Assembly (NCBI GenBank): GCA_014871385.1
Contig: CM026426.1
Span: 98,606,861 to 98,670,860, forward strand
Source of the DNA: Ceratodon purpureus
Lineage: Eukaryota; Streptophyta; Bryopsida; Pseudoditrichales; Ditrichaceae
Direction: 5' to 3'
Length of the DNA: 64,000 nt
Below the pieces are notes generated by a model. The model saw only the letters and a list, made by a program, of their open reading frames with translations, made no database searches and was not told the origin of the DNA. Both the position numbers and the translations under genes were made by a program. This document shows, one piece after another, positions 22,414 through 32,487 of the stretch. Positions within the stretch are counted from its first letter, which is position 1, and each line of letters starts with the position of its first letter.

Positions 22414-22720
22414 AAAAAAAATTAAAAAAAAAAATGAGCCTCGCAGCCCCTTCTCCCGCAACCCCATCCAAAACTCTAGCCGCCAACCCCAAAACCCTAA
22501 CTGCCAATAGTTTTCATCCGACCACCTGACTTCATCTATTCGACAATTTTCATCCATCTAGCAATTTTCATCCAAAACATGCAGTTTTCATCCAAACCGA
22601 GTTACTGCAGGGCAGGACAGTAACTTAACAGTTTACTGCCCCCCCAAGTAACTACAGTTTTACTGCTCCCCTACAGATTTACTGCCCCTCTATTCTACTA
22701 CCTTAAATCGCCAGTTTACA
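22301..22720 (-). repeat. LTR of element A, right piece of the split copy
   Basis: Continues the LTR interrupted at 16475. Compared with 8948-9347 it has an extra A-rich tract (22411-22432) after the GA microsatellite and only scattered other changes. It ends ...CCAGTTTACA, after which unrelated sequence (gene fragment G) begins. Confidence 0.75.
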
Positions 22721-23805
22721 GTTTGGCCGGTGAATATAGAGACAAACTTTGCACTTGAAGCGGCTAGATTCCAACTTTTTCAAATGAAGCCGGTCTCCTC
22801 AAGACGCGGCTTCTCCTTTGCCCCGCCACTTGCAAATCTCAAGGCGGTGCGGGGGGAAGCATGATAAAGTGTACAACAAAGTGACCGATATGACCAAATG
22901 GAAGTGATTATGAAGTATGCTGTTTTTCAAAGCTCAAATCTGATTTTGAGCATTTTGGTGTGGTTTTTGAGTGTTTTAGTCACTTTTTAAGGTGTCATAA
23001 GGTATCTTGTATACATCTTCAGGAAGAAAAGATCTTCAATCGAAACTTAATTTGACCACTAGTTCTAAATCATGAAAATGAACTTTTTCAATGTCTTCAT
23101 TTCTTCATTTGGGGCCCTCTATTGACTTTAAAGGATGTTTTTTCCAATTTAAAAAACAATGTTCGGTGAAGAAAAAGTGACAAAAAGTATTGCGGAAGTG
23201 ACCCTCTTAAAAAACATCCTTGCGATACTTTTGGAATCCTAAATCAAACAATGAGTATATGAATTGCCTATTTTAGAATACCTCTTAAACATACAGAGAA
23301 CCCCACTTCATCAAAAGTGATTTTTAGATAGTTTTTGATTCTTTATAGCCACTTTTTCAAATATCTGCATCCACTTTGCTTGGGTTTGAAGCCCTCATAC
23401 AATAACTTTAAAGTGTCTACTTAGCACGAAACTTTTCCGAGTTGTACAAAAAGAAATTAAGAATCTATATTAGCAACAAAAATTGACTTCAATTACATCT
23501 TTCCATCACTTTTGTGCAGTTTTTGCAAAAGGGCTGAAATTGACAAATAGATAAGCACTTTTTCTGTACACTTTATCATGCTTCCCCCCGTGCCTATTCT
23601 TGCAGAAGTTGTTTGCTACCAATTGAAGAGGAACGGAAAGATGGTCAAATGCACTGCCACTCGTCCAAATCCGGTGCAACAACTATCCACCGGCTCTTTC
23701 GACTCTCTCAAAGCTCGACTCCGTTCCGTCACTATGATTGTTCATCTAGACCATGGTTGCATCATTAGGTTGAATTTGGGTGTTGCTCCTACCATCACAT
23801 AGTAC
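22721..23805 (+). pseudogene. Gene fragment G, copy 1, split by a MITE
   Basis: Plus frame VWPVNIETNFALEAARFQLF ... FAPPLANLKAV (22723-22850), then a 739-bp insertion, then PILAEVVCYQLKRNGKMVKC ... FDSLKARLRSVTM (23594-23740). Removing the insertion plus one GTGC joins the two halves in one frame, and the joined peptide aligns without gap to copy 2 (27760-28075), which has PPSN-stop-SSLPVTAKVDRYPG at the same place. The start is cut off by element A. The protein family is not recognised. Sequence of repeat R follows directly. Confidence 0.5.
22851..23589. mobile_element. MITE with 24-bp inverted ends and 4-bp target duplication, copy 1
   Basis: Ends are perfect inverted repeats, GGGGGGAAGCATGATAAAG... 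and ...CTTTATCATGCTTCCCCCC, flanked by GTGC on both sides (22847-22850, 23590-23593). No reading frame of note inside. A second copy of exactly the same length (739 bp), in the opposite orientation, lies at 32488-33226. The empty-site frame of gene fragment G confirms the boundaries. No transposase for it was found in this window. Confidence 0.85.
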
Positions 23806-24246
23806 TAGATCACCATCAGCTCTTACCCAAGTTGCACTTGCCTTGCATTCTGGAAGACCATGACTAAAATCAGAGGGAGGACCCAATCCTCCTATTCCAA
23901 GCATGTCTACTCCATCATTTTGAAGGTTTGCACCCATGAATCAACGCCAACCTTTGCATCTAAGCGCCTACCTTAAGCTTCAACAAGGTCAAGCTAGTCC
24001 TAGAAAGCAGAATCTTGACTCACCTTTAGGCAGAAAGGTAGGAGGCAGAATACTTTTAACCTAGGATTTTAGAGTGGATGGTGGCCACGAGGTTGCTCAG
24101 TCATTGCTTTTTCAATTATTCCCCGTACAAAGTCAACAATACAAAATTAGTATTGTCTTTTCAATATAAAGGATCTGGTCATTTACATTGATTGCATTGT
24201 GCAAAAATAGCTGCCACCAAAGACAAGTGCACTATGTACTTCGTAA
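23750..24246. repeat. Dispersed repeat family R, copy 2
   Basis: Matches copies at 1-430 and 49741-50240. The right two thirds (about 23899-24240) are nearly identical to 49892-50234, with about two to four differences in 340 bases, while the left 150 bases differ at about one position in five. A minus-strand frame (23937-23746, GANLQNDGVDMLGIGG...) is conserved in copy 3. The repeat stops near 24246 and unrelated CG-rich sequence follows. Confidence 0.7.
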
Positions 24247-24749
24247 TTACCAGGGTTTTCAAATTAGATGATTGATCCGGCCCCACGTCCAAAATTCGGA
24301 CATCCGGACGCCCCCGTCCCGGACGTCGCATCCTTGACTCTCCAAAATTATGTCGCGGTAAGAATTTTTGGACCCCGAGTCAAGTAAAATGTTTTCGACC
24401 GTTAGATTGGCCGATCTAGCGACGCAGCCGCATCTTGGCCGTTTGATTGCGGCAACGGCCGCAGGGGCTGACCTCTGCATCGCCGACCTCTACATTCTGG
24501 CACTTCTGCTATTGCCAATGAGGACAATTTATGAATGGGGTGTGATATTACCAAACTTCTCTTATTTCATTATTTCTTTGCACAAACTTTTAAATCACAA
24601 AGTTTTATCATCAAATCTAACTACTTCACTTATGTACCCTGTAGAAATTTACAGAAGAAGAACTTGTAGAATTTCCTTTCTATTAATTCGACGAAACAAT
24701 TCACATTAAGAGGCATTAAGCTTCTAGAAACAAGGGCGGCAACCTCTAC
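24247..24749. other. Spacer, nothing recognised
   Basis: Contains a CG-rich stretch (24280-24480) with repeated CGGAC words and a 113-codon frame without motifs. No feature is supported. Confidence 0.4.
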
Positions 24750-25705
24750 GTGGCCACCTTGGACGATTTTGTTCATGGATTTCTACAATTAGTGAATTTC
24801 TACCAATCTCTAAAAGGTGATGTAGGCGGAACATGTCCATCCATGAAGGGACTCAAAGTAAGAATGGCAGAATGCAGTGCGAAGCTGACTGGAAATCCTA
24901 TAGTGCTTAAAGACCCCATGTTGGAGATGATCGGAGCAGAAGAATTTTGCATGGGTCAACCTCACATGGCTGGAATAGAAGTGTTTGGGTCTGTTAAGCG
25001 GAAGGCCGATCTACCCCTTAGAGCTGAGGAAGAGTCACATTGTCCAGACAAGGTAAACTTCTCTCATCCAAGAGATCACTATAAGGAAATGGATGTATAT
25101 TTGACAAAAATGTAACACTAAGATGCTTGAAGTGACAAAATGAGCTCAAAGCTATGAGTATTTGTCAATTTAGACATTATTCAAAATTTATGTCAATTTT
25201 CTTTCATCAGATTTATGGTCTTTTCACTGTGGCAGTTTTTACAAATAGTGTACTACGGTATTAAGGTATTTGAGAAATTGAAAAATTATTTTATTTTTAT
25301 TTTCACCTTAAAAAATCCATCCAAAATGGCTTTTAGATTTTTTTTTTCAAAATTATTTAGTAAAAAACATTTTATTTTTCTTTACAAACTATCCGCAATG
25401 GGCAATTTAATGAAAATAATTCAAACAGATGAAAAAGAATTCACTTGTAAATGAAAAGAATACACATGTAAATGAAAAGTATAAACATGAAAAAACTTAA
25501 ATTTTTTTTTTCCCTCCCCAGTCGAACAACTACAATAAAAAGAAATAATTTCTCACAAACCTGCCCTCCCACAAAAATGCAATACCAGGAGAGAGTAGTC
25601 GTGTACACTTTGCAAGGCCAAGGCCAAGGCCGAGGCTGGCAAACACAACGTTAGCGAACAAACTCCTCGTTCTGAGTTCAAATTGCAACCCTAATTGTGT
25701 TGCAG

Positions 25706-26345
25706 GAGGGCCCTTGCATTGACATCGTCTTCATGCAGCACAAGGAGATCGACTCCCGCCTCCGCACTCGTCAGTACCGAACATCTCTACTCTGTTGCTG
25801 GTTCTGTAGACAGCTCGTCGGTCTTTGTTATTGGTGATTGATTGCCTCAAGGTTATGTGCCAGGTTTGGTTGGGTGGAGGGTGAGGGTGATGAGGGTTAG
25901 GGTGATCGACGATTTGGAGTTTTGATTATGTTGGTTGGTTGGTTGGGTGTGGTGGCAGTGCGGGATAATGTGAAGACGGCTAGGAAGGAGTTCGACAAGA
26001 CGGAGAATGACTTGAAGGCGCTCAAGAGTGTGGAACAAATTATCATGGAGGTGTTGCGGCAACTTGATTCTAAGTGCTGTGAGTGTGGTTTCTTTGGATT
26101 GGTGGATTGGTGGTCTAGCTTGGAAGTGTTGTTTGAGGTTTGGAGTCGTTTGAAGATAATTAGGTTTAAAGGGTTAGAATTGAAATTGAATGTGATTGAT
26201 CGAGTTGGAGTTGATTGGTAGTTGGTGTTGATTTGTGTTGTTTTTTTTAATGTTGAACAGTGATTGTGAAGGCGAGCAGTGGTCCACGGTATGTGGTGGG
26301 ATGTCAGAACAAGGTTGATAAGGAGAAGCTGGTGGCCGGAGGATG
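25706..26345 (+). pseudogene. RPT4: Captured fragment of 26S proteasome subunit RPT4
   Basis: Three exon-like blocks with correct splice signals. Block a ends 25769 (QHKEIDSRLRT, donor GTCAGT). Block b is 25959-26078 (LRDNVKTARKEFDKTENDLK ... QIIMEVLRQLD, acceptor GGCAG, donor GTGAGT). Block c starts 26261 ([20 protein letters not shown], acceptor AACAG). Phases join correctly, and the joined peptide matches the N-terminal coiled coil and OB-like region of RPT4, the AAA-ATPase of the proteasome base. After KEKLVAGG the match ends (about 26335), so the ATPase domain is absent. Introns are retained, so capture was from DNA, not from mRNA. Several substitutions (M for G in QIIGEVL) argue that it is not under strong constraint. 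Confidence 0.8.
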
Positions 26346-27000
26346 GTTTGATGAGAAGTTTTTGTGAATTATATATGCAGCTACCTCAACATGCGTTAAG
26401 GTTGGGACTTATAAGTGGGCATTATTCTGGAGCTGAGCGCGTGAGCTCTCCTCAGAGACAGCGTTTGGGGCTTAAGTTGCTTGGGGAATGCTTGCAGAGA
26501 CTTGAGTCCATGGTTACCGAACAACCTCCATTTATCTACAATCTGAACAACATCATTGTAGGTTGTATAAAGTCTCTGAAGCTTCATTTTCAGCTTCAAG
26601 AAATATTGTGATTTGAAAGGTCGCATTCTATAGAATAGGAGCTGGCATGTGAGCGTTTGTAGTTTTGGTGAAGAGTTTTCCTCTCTTTGGAGTACTTAGA
26701 AGAGATTTTCATTTCCAAGGAGCTAGATTGGATGATTCCCCGAGTTCCAACTCCATGACTAACAACATGGTGGATCTTGTATTGCAAGTTTAATAGTTAT
26801 GGCTACAAGGTGAATGCATCTGATCCGTGAGCAGTTGGAAAACTTCTTTGCCTAACAATTACTCTAGATTAAAGTAGTGAATAGTTCGAACAAAAGGTTG
26901 CATATGCTTGCTAGTTAAGAGATGATTGAAAAGCAAGAGGTTGAGTTGGTCCTCAAAATGTACCCATCTTGAGCTTTCTGAAATCAACAGGTTTTGAACA
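26346..27000. other. Other exon-like sequence within CACTA-1
   Basis: Behind a TATATGCAG acceptor (26380) a plus frame reads LPQHALRLGLISGHYSGAER then QRLGLKLLGECLQRLESMVT, to a stop near 26609. It looks protein-coding but I do not recognise it. It could be a second captured gene. Confidence 0.3.
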
Positions 27001-27754
27001 TTTTCAAGGTATTCTCGAATCTACAAAATGGAAGACTTGTGACATCTATACTTTCTTATTAATTTTGGAGACTTGAATTATTATGGACAATCTTGAAATG
27101 TACAGAGTGGTGAATTTACGATATCTATATTTTCTCCAAGATTATGGACATTTGGTAAAATACGTGTATAAATGGCAGATTTGACTAAAAGTTTGACAGA
27201 ACTTTATCAACTAAGTGACCAAATCAAGGTGCCCTAATTGACACCTAAATTAACAAACTTTTATCATATTTTTGTCAAAAATGACCACTACACTCTTGTA
27301 GTGGCTTCAAGACGTGTTGTAAGGGCTCGCACCGTACAGAGGCCCAACACTATGGAAGATGATACTAAAGATGATACTGAGGTAAAAGAAATTCAACCTC
27401 TTGCATCAACCGCTTAAACTATCCCTACGTTACCACATAACGACGGGAACATTTGCCATGTCAATGCAGTTGAAGAATCTTGGGTTTACGTCAAAGAGTG
27501 GCAAATTTCTAGACTTTCCAAGACTTCGGCCAAGTCTTGTTGGGCCCACAGAGCTGTTACAAAAAAGGTTTGTATTTAGAGAGTTTTTAGGTCACTAATT
27601 CCGTTGCAGCAGCTACTTACATTGGTGTGTGGACTAACATGCATAGGAATATATCAGAGAGGACGGAATTCTTCTTTTACTCTGATGACAATGAAAGGTG
27701 CATAAAGGGCACAAGGCGCAAGTGGATTGCTAAATACACTAAGAACCAAGGATG

Positions 27755-28080
27755 CCTCTGATTCCAAAGGTTTGGCCAGTAAAGCTAGGTACAAACTTCA
27801 AGCTCACAGAAATCCTTGCCTTCAAAGCAGCTGGACTACAACTGTTGCAGAAGAAGCCAGTCTCCCCAAGAGGCCTCTTCTCCTCTGCCCCGCCACCTTC
27901 AAATTAGAGTTCGCTACCAGTTACTGCAAAAGTTGACCGCTACCCTGGTATGAAAAACGGCAGGATAGTCAAATGTACTACCCCTCGCCCTAATCTGGCG
28001 CAGCGACTATCCATGGGCTCTTCCGACTCCCTCAAAGCTCGCCTCCGTTCCGTCACTATGGCACTTCACTCGGGCCATGT
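27755..28080 (+). pseudogene. Gene fragment G, copy 2
   Basis: Plus frame from ATG at 27750: MPLIPKVWPVKLGTNFKLTE ... SPRGLFSSAPPPSN, then TAG, then the continuation to MKNGRIVKCTTPRPN and SDSLKARLRSVTM, ending near 28075. It aligns to copy 1 (22721-23740) without gaps but lacks the MITE. Both copies keep the invariant SLKARLRSVTM ending. Family unknown. Confidence 0.45.
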
Positions 28081-29340
28081 GTAAAACCAAAAAGTACAAC
28101 CCTAAGAGTTGAATTTGGCTTACAATAAAAATTTAACTACCTCAGATAAAGTCTAAAATTTATCTAAATAGATGCCATAGGGGAAAAAGTAAATTAACTT
28201 ACACTAACCCTAATTAATTAGTATCTCTAAATGGTTGAGTTACTTGATTACTTCTTACCTTCACTCCCTAAATTTACGTCATACTTATGATATTTCTCTA
28301 CATAAGTTACTGGATTTTTGTGTTTTATCTAATAATGAACTCACATGCAAGAAGTAGTGTCCAAATTCACTTAAAATTAATCAAATCAGAAGTCACCAAC
28401 ACAAGCAATACCTCTCAAAGTAAAGCAAGACAAGGCGTAAATTTGATTCACAAAATAAATAAATAGTTTTTTTACTAATTTTTTGTGTGCACAAATGCAC
28501 AATTTCAACACTTAAATCCACAATCTAAGAACATTTCCAAAAGAATCAAATGAACTTCTCTAAAAGAAAATATTGAAAGAAAAAAAACTAATAAATTCAC
28601 CTGCGACTCTTCCAGTTACTGCAGCCTCTATGAACCTTGAACAAACAACATTGGCCAATTGTTTCGGCTAGACAATTGCTGCAAGCGGAGCTTCAGCAAT
28701 CGGCGGTTACCGAGCATAAGGAGGAGGAGTCTACTTCCTCATCCCAAGCAACCACCAAAAGCTGTAGCTCTGTGCCCCGAAGTGCCTGCTCCAACAGTCA
28801 TGGTTGATCACAGAGCACAAGAGGAAAGCCAAGCACATGAAGGCAACCGAACACTAAGCCACTTCCAGCAGCCAGACAGCCGCTCATAGATCTTGCAACC
28901 GCCTTCGATCATTGGAACCCGCCTCCACAATTCTTCGACAACACAAATGGTGACCTCATCTGCTTATCCAGCCAACCTCTTCCGAATACCACGCAGCCGC
29001 TTCGAAGGGAGCCAACAAAACTAAAAAATAAATAAATAAAAATAATAAGTCTCAGCTCGCTGCTGCAACAAGTTCCACCAAATATGCGACTAGACAGTTG
29101 CAGCCTTCACCAGAACTCCGGCTTGATCTCCAACCCAAATGCTCACCGCATCTGCTAACAGCACGTGAAAAGCAGCAACTCCGACTGACTCCAAACAAGG
29201 AGAACAAAAACAAAAAAATGAATAAAATTCCCCAACAAGCAACACCCAAACCTCGTCGCAGCCGGCCAGGGAGAATTGACCCTCACACTGATACCTTACC
29301 GGATGAATGTCATGGATGGTCCCTTCGGTATCTCATCCAT
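28081..29340. other. Spacer with AT-rich and Pro/Ser-coding-like parts
   Basis: 28090-28600 is AT-rich without structure. 28650-29330 is GC-richer and holds short frames (28659-28889, 29098-29358) without motifs; wording such as CAGCAATCGGCGG and CCACCAAAAGCTG resembles the GC-rich stretch at 34050-34300 in style but not in alignment. No gene supported. Confidence 0.4.
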
Positions 29341-29352
29341 CATGATCCAAGT

Positions 29353-29382
29353 AGGTAACCCATGGTTCGAACCCATGGTTAC
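29353..29382. repeat. 30-bp near-palindrome containing a tRNA B-box-like word
   Basis: GGTAACCCATGG, TTCGAA, CCCATGGTTACC: the outer halves are inverted with a one-base offset, and the centre contains GGTTCGAACCC, identical to the internal promoter B box of tRNA genes. No cloverleaf could be drawn, so it is not called a tRNA. Confidence 0.4.
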
Positions 29383-29767
29383 CTTGACATGTGGATGAAT
29401 GGGGGCTTTTTGGCCTTATTGTGCACTCATCCTTATGAACCCACATCCATTTAAAGGAATAATTGCAACTTGAAATTGCCTTCCAATGAAATGAGAGGAC
29501 CCAAACATTTTTGTGCACATAAATTGGAGTGGATATCACTTGTGGGTTCAAAGAAGATTTGTAAGTCAAGCACCTTTGAAGCTTTGAATGGGGTATGTTT
29601 CAAACCTTATACTTATTTGTTTTTGTTTTTTTTTTTTTTTCTTTAACTCCATGCATTAAAAATATATGCACATTTGTATGGTTTATATTTTAAAAGCATG
29701 TTTTTGTAACAATTTAATAATTTTTTATTTCCTATTTTATAGGTGTTTTTGAGTAATTACACAAAGT

Positions 29768-30425
29768 AGAGATATAATTTTTTTGTAGAAATGCAATCAT
29801 GATGGGTATGGCTTAAAGAGTTGTGATGTATTCTAAAGTTTCTCTATGATGGGTATTTCCTCCATGAGATTGTGATTTATCTCCTATGTAGCCCATGATG
29901 GGTATTTCTTAGAGAACAAGATGCATTTCAAAATCTCTATGATGGGTATTTCCTAGAGATCGTGATACATTTTAAAATTGCTCTATGATGGGTAATACCA
30001 AGATGAGTAAACCCTAAAGATGGCGATGAATTTAAAATTATGTTCATGATGGGTATTGTCTAGGGACTTAGGAAGGATATCCGAGTGTGCTTATTTTGAT
30101 GATTGTTTCAAAATTTTGTGATATAACTCCATTGGGGCAATGATAGGTATTGCCCAATGTTCTAGTGTGCCATGAACCCATGAAATGGCAACCAGAGATA
30201 AATCTTTTTCCTAAAAAACTTGGGTATGATGGGTATTGTTTGGAGGGTTGTGATATGATACAAAGTAGATTTATGATGGGTATTTTCCCTACGTCGTGAT
30301 ATAATTCAGAAAGTCTTCATGATGGGTATTGTGAAGAGAGTTATGAGAGTTGTTTATATATGCTTGCTTTGAAGATAATTTCAAGTTCCCGTGATAAATC
30401 TTATTTGGGCTTCATGATGGGTATT
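29768..30425 (+). repeat. Array of ATGATGGGTATT words, forward arm
   Basis: About eleven copies (near 29798, 29846, 29889, 29936, 29983, 30045, 30139, 30225, 30271, 30318, 30412) with variable spacers of 40-95 bases, often containing GTGATATA or AAAATTT words. The core is far better kept than the spacers. An AGAGATATAATT word at 29769 is the inverse of the word in the facing arm. Confidence 0.75.
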
Positions 30426-30669
30426 GCTCAATTATGAAGGTGCATCTTTTTGTGTTGGCATGATTGTTCTTGTGTGCATACATTTTATTTTATTTTCATT
30501 TTGCAAATTAATAATTTATTAACTTAGACTTATTTGATTATACTTTTGATATTAATTATTTGATGTGCTATGTATTATTTAAAAAGAAGTTCCATCATTC
30601 TCTTGTAAGTGCTTGGAAACATGAGCTTTGCAATTTTCACCTTCATCAAAAAAACATTTACATGAACTT

Positions 30670-31200
30670 CATGAGAATACCCATCACGAAATAGTTTTAG
30701 GCACAATAATTATATCTCTGGTTTTTAAACTTCAAAGTCCTTAGCCTCGCAATACCCAACTCAATGAATCTTCAAATATATCATGAGGTTAGAGCAATAT
30801 CCATCTCGAAGACACTTTCAAGTATTACATGACCCAAGTGCGATACCCATCGCGAATCAATTTTTGGCTCAATAATTATATCTCTGGTTTTTAGATTCAA
30901 TGTCATTAACCTCGCAATATCCAACTCAATGAGTATTTCAATATATCATGAGCTTAGAGCAATACCCATTTTGAAGTTATTTTCAACTATCACATGACCC
31001 AAGTGCAATACCCATCACGAAGCAAATTTTAACTATCACATGACTTGAGTCTAATACCCATCACGAAATAGTTTTGAGCTCAATAATTATATCTCTGGTT
31101 TTTAAGCCTTAAGACACATACTCACCATAATACCCATCTCGAAGAACTTTGATATATCACAAAAGCTTAGGGGCAAAGGAAATACCCATCACGAATCAAT
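30670..31200 (-). repeat. Array of AATACCCATCACGAA words, reverse arm
   Basis: About ten copies of the same core in inverse orientation (near 30677, 30749, 30800, 30840, 30914, 30959, 31004, 31050, 31127, 31180), many as AATACCCATCACGAA. A longer unit is visible: AATAATTATATCTCTGGTTT recurs three times, at about 30705, 30870 and 31085. The two arms face each other across about 240 bases of AT-rich sequence. Confidence 0.75.
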
Positions 31201-31242
31201 TTTGAAGAAAATAGTTGAATCTCTAAAGTGCAAATTTTAAAC

Positions 31243-32179
31243 TCACATATTCTTCATACTTTTGGCTCGGTGCCACTTCACAATAGAAGCCACCAAACCC
31301 TTTCTCTCCTTCTCATTCCTTTCCCACTTGGAATGATAAAACAGTTCTTGAAAAGCCTTGGTCACTTTCTTGTTGTTTTGAGGGTTTGATCTCACAAAAT
31401 CTGCAAGGGCCTCCAAGTTGTGCAATTTCTCAATCTTGGAGAAATTTAGATTACCTTTGCCCAAAGACTCAACTCCAAAAAACTCTTCCAACTTCTCACC
31501 ATTCTTGATGAGACTAAGAAAGAGTGGGCATTGCCCTAGAGGTGGCTCCTTCCTAGCTCTCTCCTCCAATTTCTTCCAAGACATTTGAGCCCTAATGCTC
31601 CAAGCTTCCTTCTTCTTCTCAAACTCCTTCTTCTCTCTCAAGTAAGATGTGGTCATGATCTTCAAATTCGGATTCTTGGTAGTCTTCTTCTTCTTCTTGG
31701 TCTTCTCCTTTTCATTTTCATCTTCTTTAGACCCGGGCTTCAATTTCTCTAACTCCAACTTATGAGCTTTCTTCATGTGTTCATTGAAGTGGTACTTATG
31801 TTTGAAAGGTCCATATGGACACTTCCGATTGTTCACACTTACAAGGCACAAGTAAGGGTCATCCTTACCTTCACCTTTGGACCAATGCTCTCCTTCAATT
31901 GCATCACCCATCTTTTCCACCACTTTAGGTATCTCATCCCCATTCCTATTCCTCTTCAAAATGACTACAAAAAATCACAATTAAAAATCATTTAGTTCTA
32001 AATAGCATTAGAATTTCTAGACTCAAAACTCCATAATTCTAAATCCAAAAGAATTGCAAACATTTCAATCAACACTTAGCTTTACCTTTGGGCAAATGCT
32101 CTCCTTGAATTGCATGGTCCAAGTTGTCCACCACTCTAAGTGTCTCACCCCCATTCTTACTCCTCTTCCTCTTCACCAT
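31243..32179 (-). CDS. Small Lys-rich zinc-finger-like protein, two exons
   Basis: The main exon (31964-31243) reads KRNRNGDEIPKVVEKMGDAI ..., with a C-x8-C ... H-x4-H set (CLVSVNNRKC and FNEHMKKAH) that looks like a C2H2-type finger, then a very basic/acidic middle (KEKTKKKKK) and a helix-rich C-terminal part ending KSMKNM. It has no ATG of its own at the start. A diverged copy of the same beginning lies upstream (32179-32086, MVKRKRSKNGG...) with an ATG and an AAAG|GTAAAG donor; joined to the TTTTTTGTAG acceptor at 31965 it keeps the frame. I therefore propose two exons with a duplicated first segment. No family is recognised. The protein could bind the neighbouring repeat arrays, but that is speculation. 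Confidence 0.5.
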
Positions 32180-32290
32180 GGCTACAAAAAATCACAATTA
32201 CAATTCAATAAGTTCCAAAGAACATTATAACTTCTAAACTCAAAATTCCATAATTCTAAATCCAAAAGATTTGCAAACATTTAAAAAATA
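31879..32290. repeat. Tandem duplication of about 205 bp
   Basis: Unit 31879-32084 and unit 32085-32290 share the coding start (AAGAGGAATAGG / AAGAGGAAGAGG, GAGAGCATT, CCAAAGGT), the GTAG-side intron and the downstream words CTCAAAA-TCCATAATTCTAA and TCCAAAAGA-TTGCAAACATTT. Divergence is clear, so the duplication is not recent. It created the two-exon structure of the gene above. Confidence 0.7.
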
Positions 32291-32487
32291 AACTCCAAGA
32301 TTGAATGTAATTACAAAAGAGCATATAATTGGACATTTAGTACTTTGTAATACAAAACTAGAAGCCTACAATCAACATTCAACTAAACCTCATATATGTT
32401 ACACTTTAAGAAGTTCGTACAATGAGAAAAGTAGCTACAACACTAAACCCTAATTCTCCAAATACAATACAAACTTATAAAATGTAA

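Larger units (their letters stand above)
8548..22720 (-). mobile_element. LTR retroelement A (gag-protease, no visible pol), split by element B
   Basis: Two direct repeats flank it: 8548-9347 and 16068-16475 plus 22301-22720, the second split by element B. Coding sense is minus. In that sense the order is 5' LTR, leader, decayed gag with CCHC-like knuckle, aspartic protease (DGGSG), a long Asp/Gln-rich tract, a purine-rich tract, 3' LTR. Without B the element is about 8.3 kb. No reverse transcriptase, RNase H or integrase motif was found between protease and 3' LTR, so it looks non-autonomous and related to Ty3-type elements by its protease. LTR ends are placed by TG/CA and are uncertain by a few bases; the 5-bp flanks (AATGG and GTTTG) do not match. 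Confidence 0.75.
25077..27303. mobile_element. CACTA element 1 carrying proteasome gene exons
   Basis: Left end CACTATAAGGAAATGG and right end ...CACTCTTGTAGTG match the CACTA-type ends of the element at 41997-44880. Inside both ends lie many TTGACA/TGTCAA words, and the right 140 bases (27150-27300) are homologous in inverted sense to 42020-42140 of CACTA-2. Flanking triplets are GAT (25074-25076) and GCT (27304-27306), one base apart, so the 3-bp target duplication seems to have mutated. There is no transposase frame; the interior holds an RPT4 fragment and other exon-like pieces. Confidence 0.7.
24750..27390 (+). pseudogene. Unknown gene interrupted by CACTA-1
   Basis: An open frame (about 24750-25076, with MATLDDFVHGFLQLVNFYQS near its start) is cut at FSHPRD by the CACTA element at 25077-27303. 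The same frame resumes after it with ASRRVVRARTVQRPN and EDDTKDDTE, followed by a possible splice donor (GAGGTAAAAG, near 27381). Further possible exons lie at about 27469-27570 (KNLGFTSKSGKFLDF) and 27611-27760 (YIGVWTNMHRNISERTEFFF), each behind a TGCAG acceptor. The protein is not recognised. Whether all these exons belong to one gene is inference. Confidence 0.4.

Noticed and set aside
8548-22725. Target duplication of element A
   Set aside because: Flanking five bases (AATGG, GTTTG) differ; ends may be off by a few bases or one flank rearranged.
29353-29382. Possible tRNA gene because of GGTTCGAACCC
   Set aside because: No acceptor, D or anticodon arms can be drawn; the word lies in a palindrome.
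29768-31200. Regularly spaced repeats suggesting a CRISPR-like array
   Set aside because: Spacing is irregular, repeats are short and degenerate, orientation flips, and the context is a plant nuclear genome.
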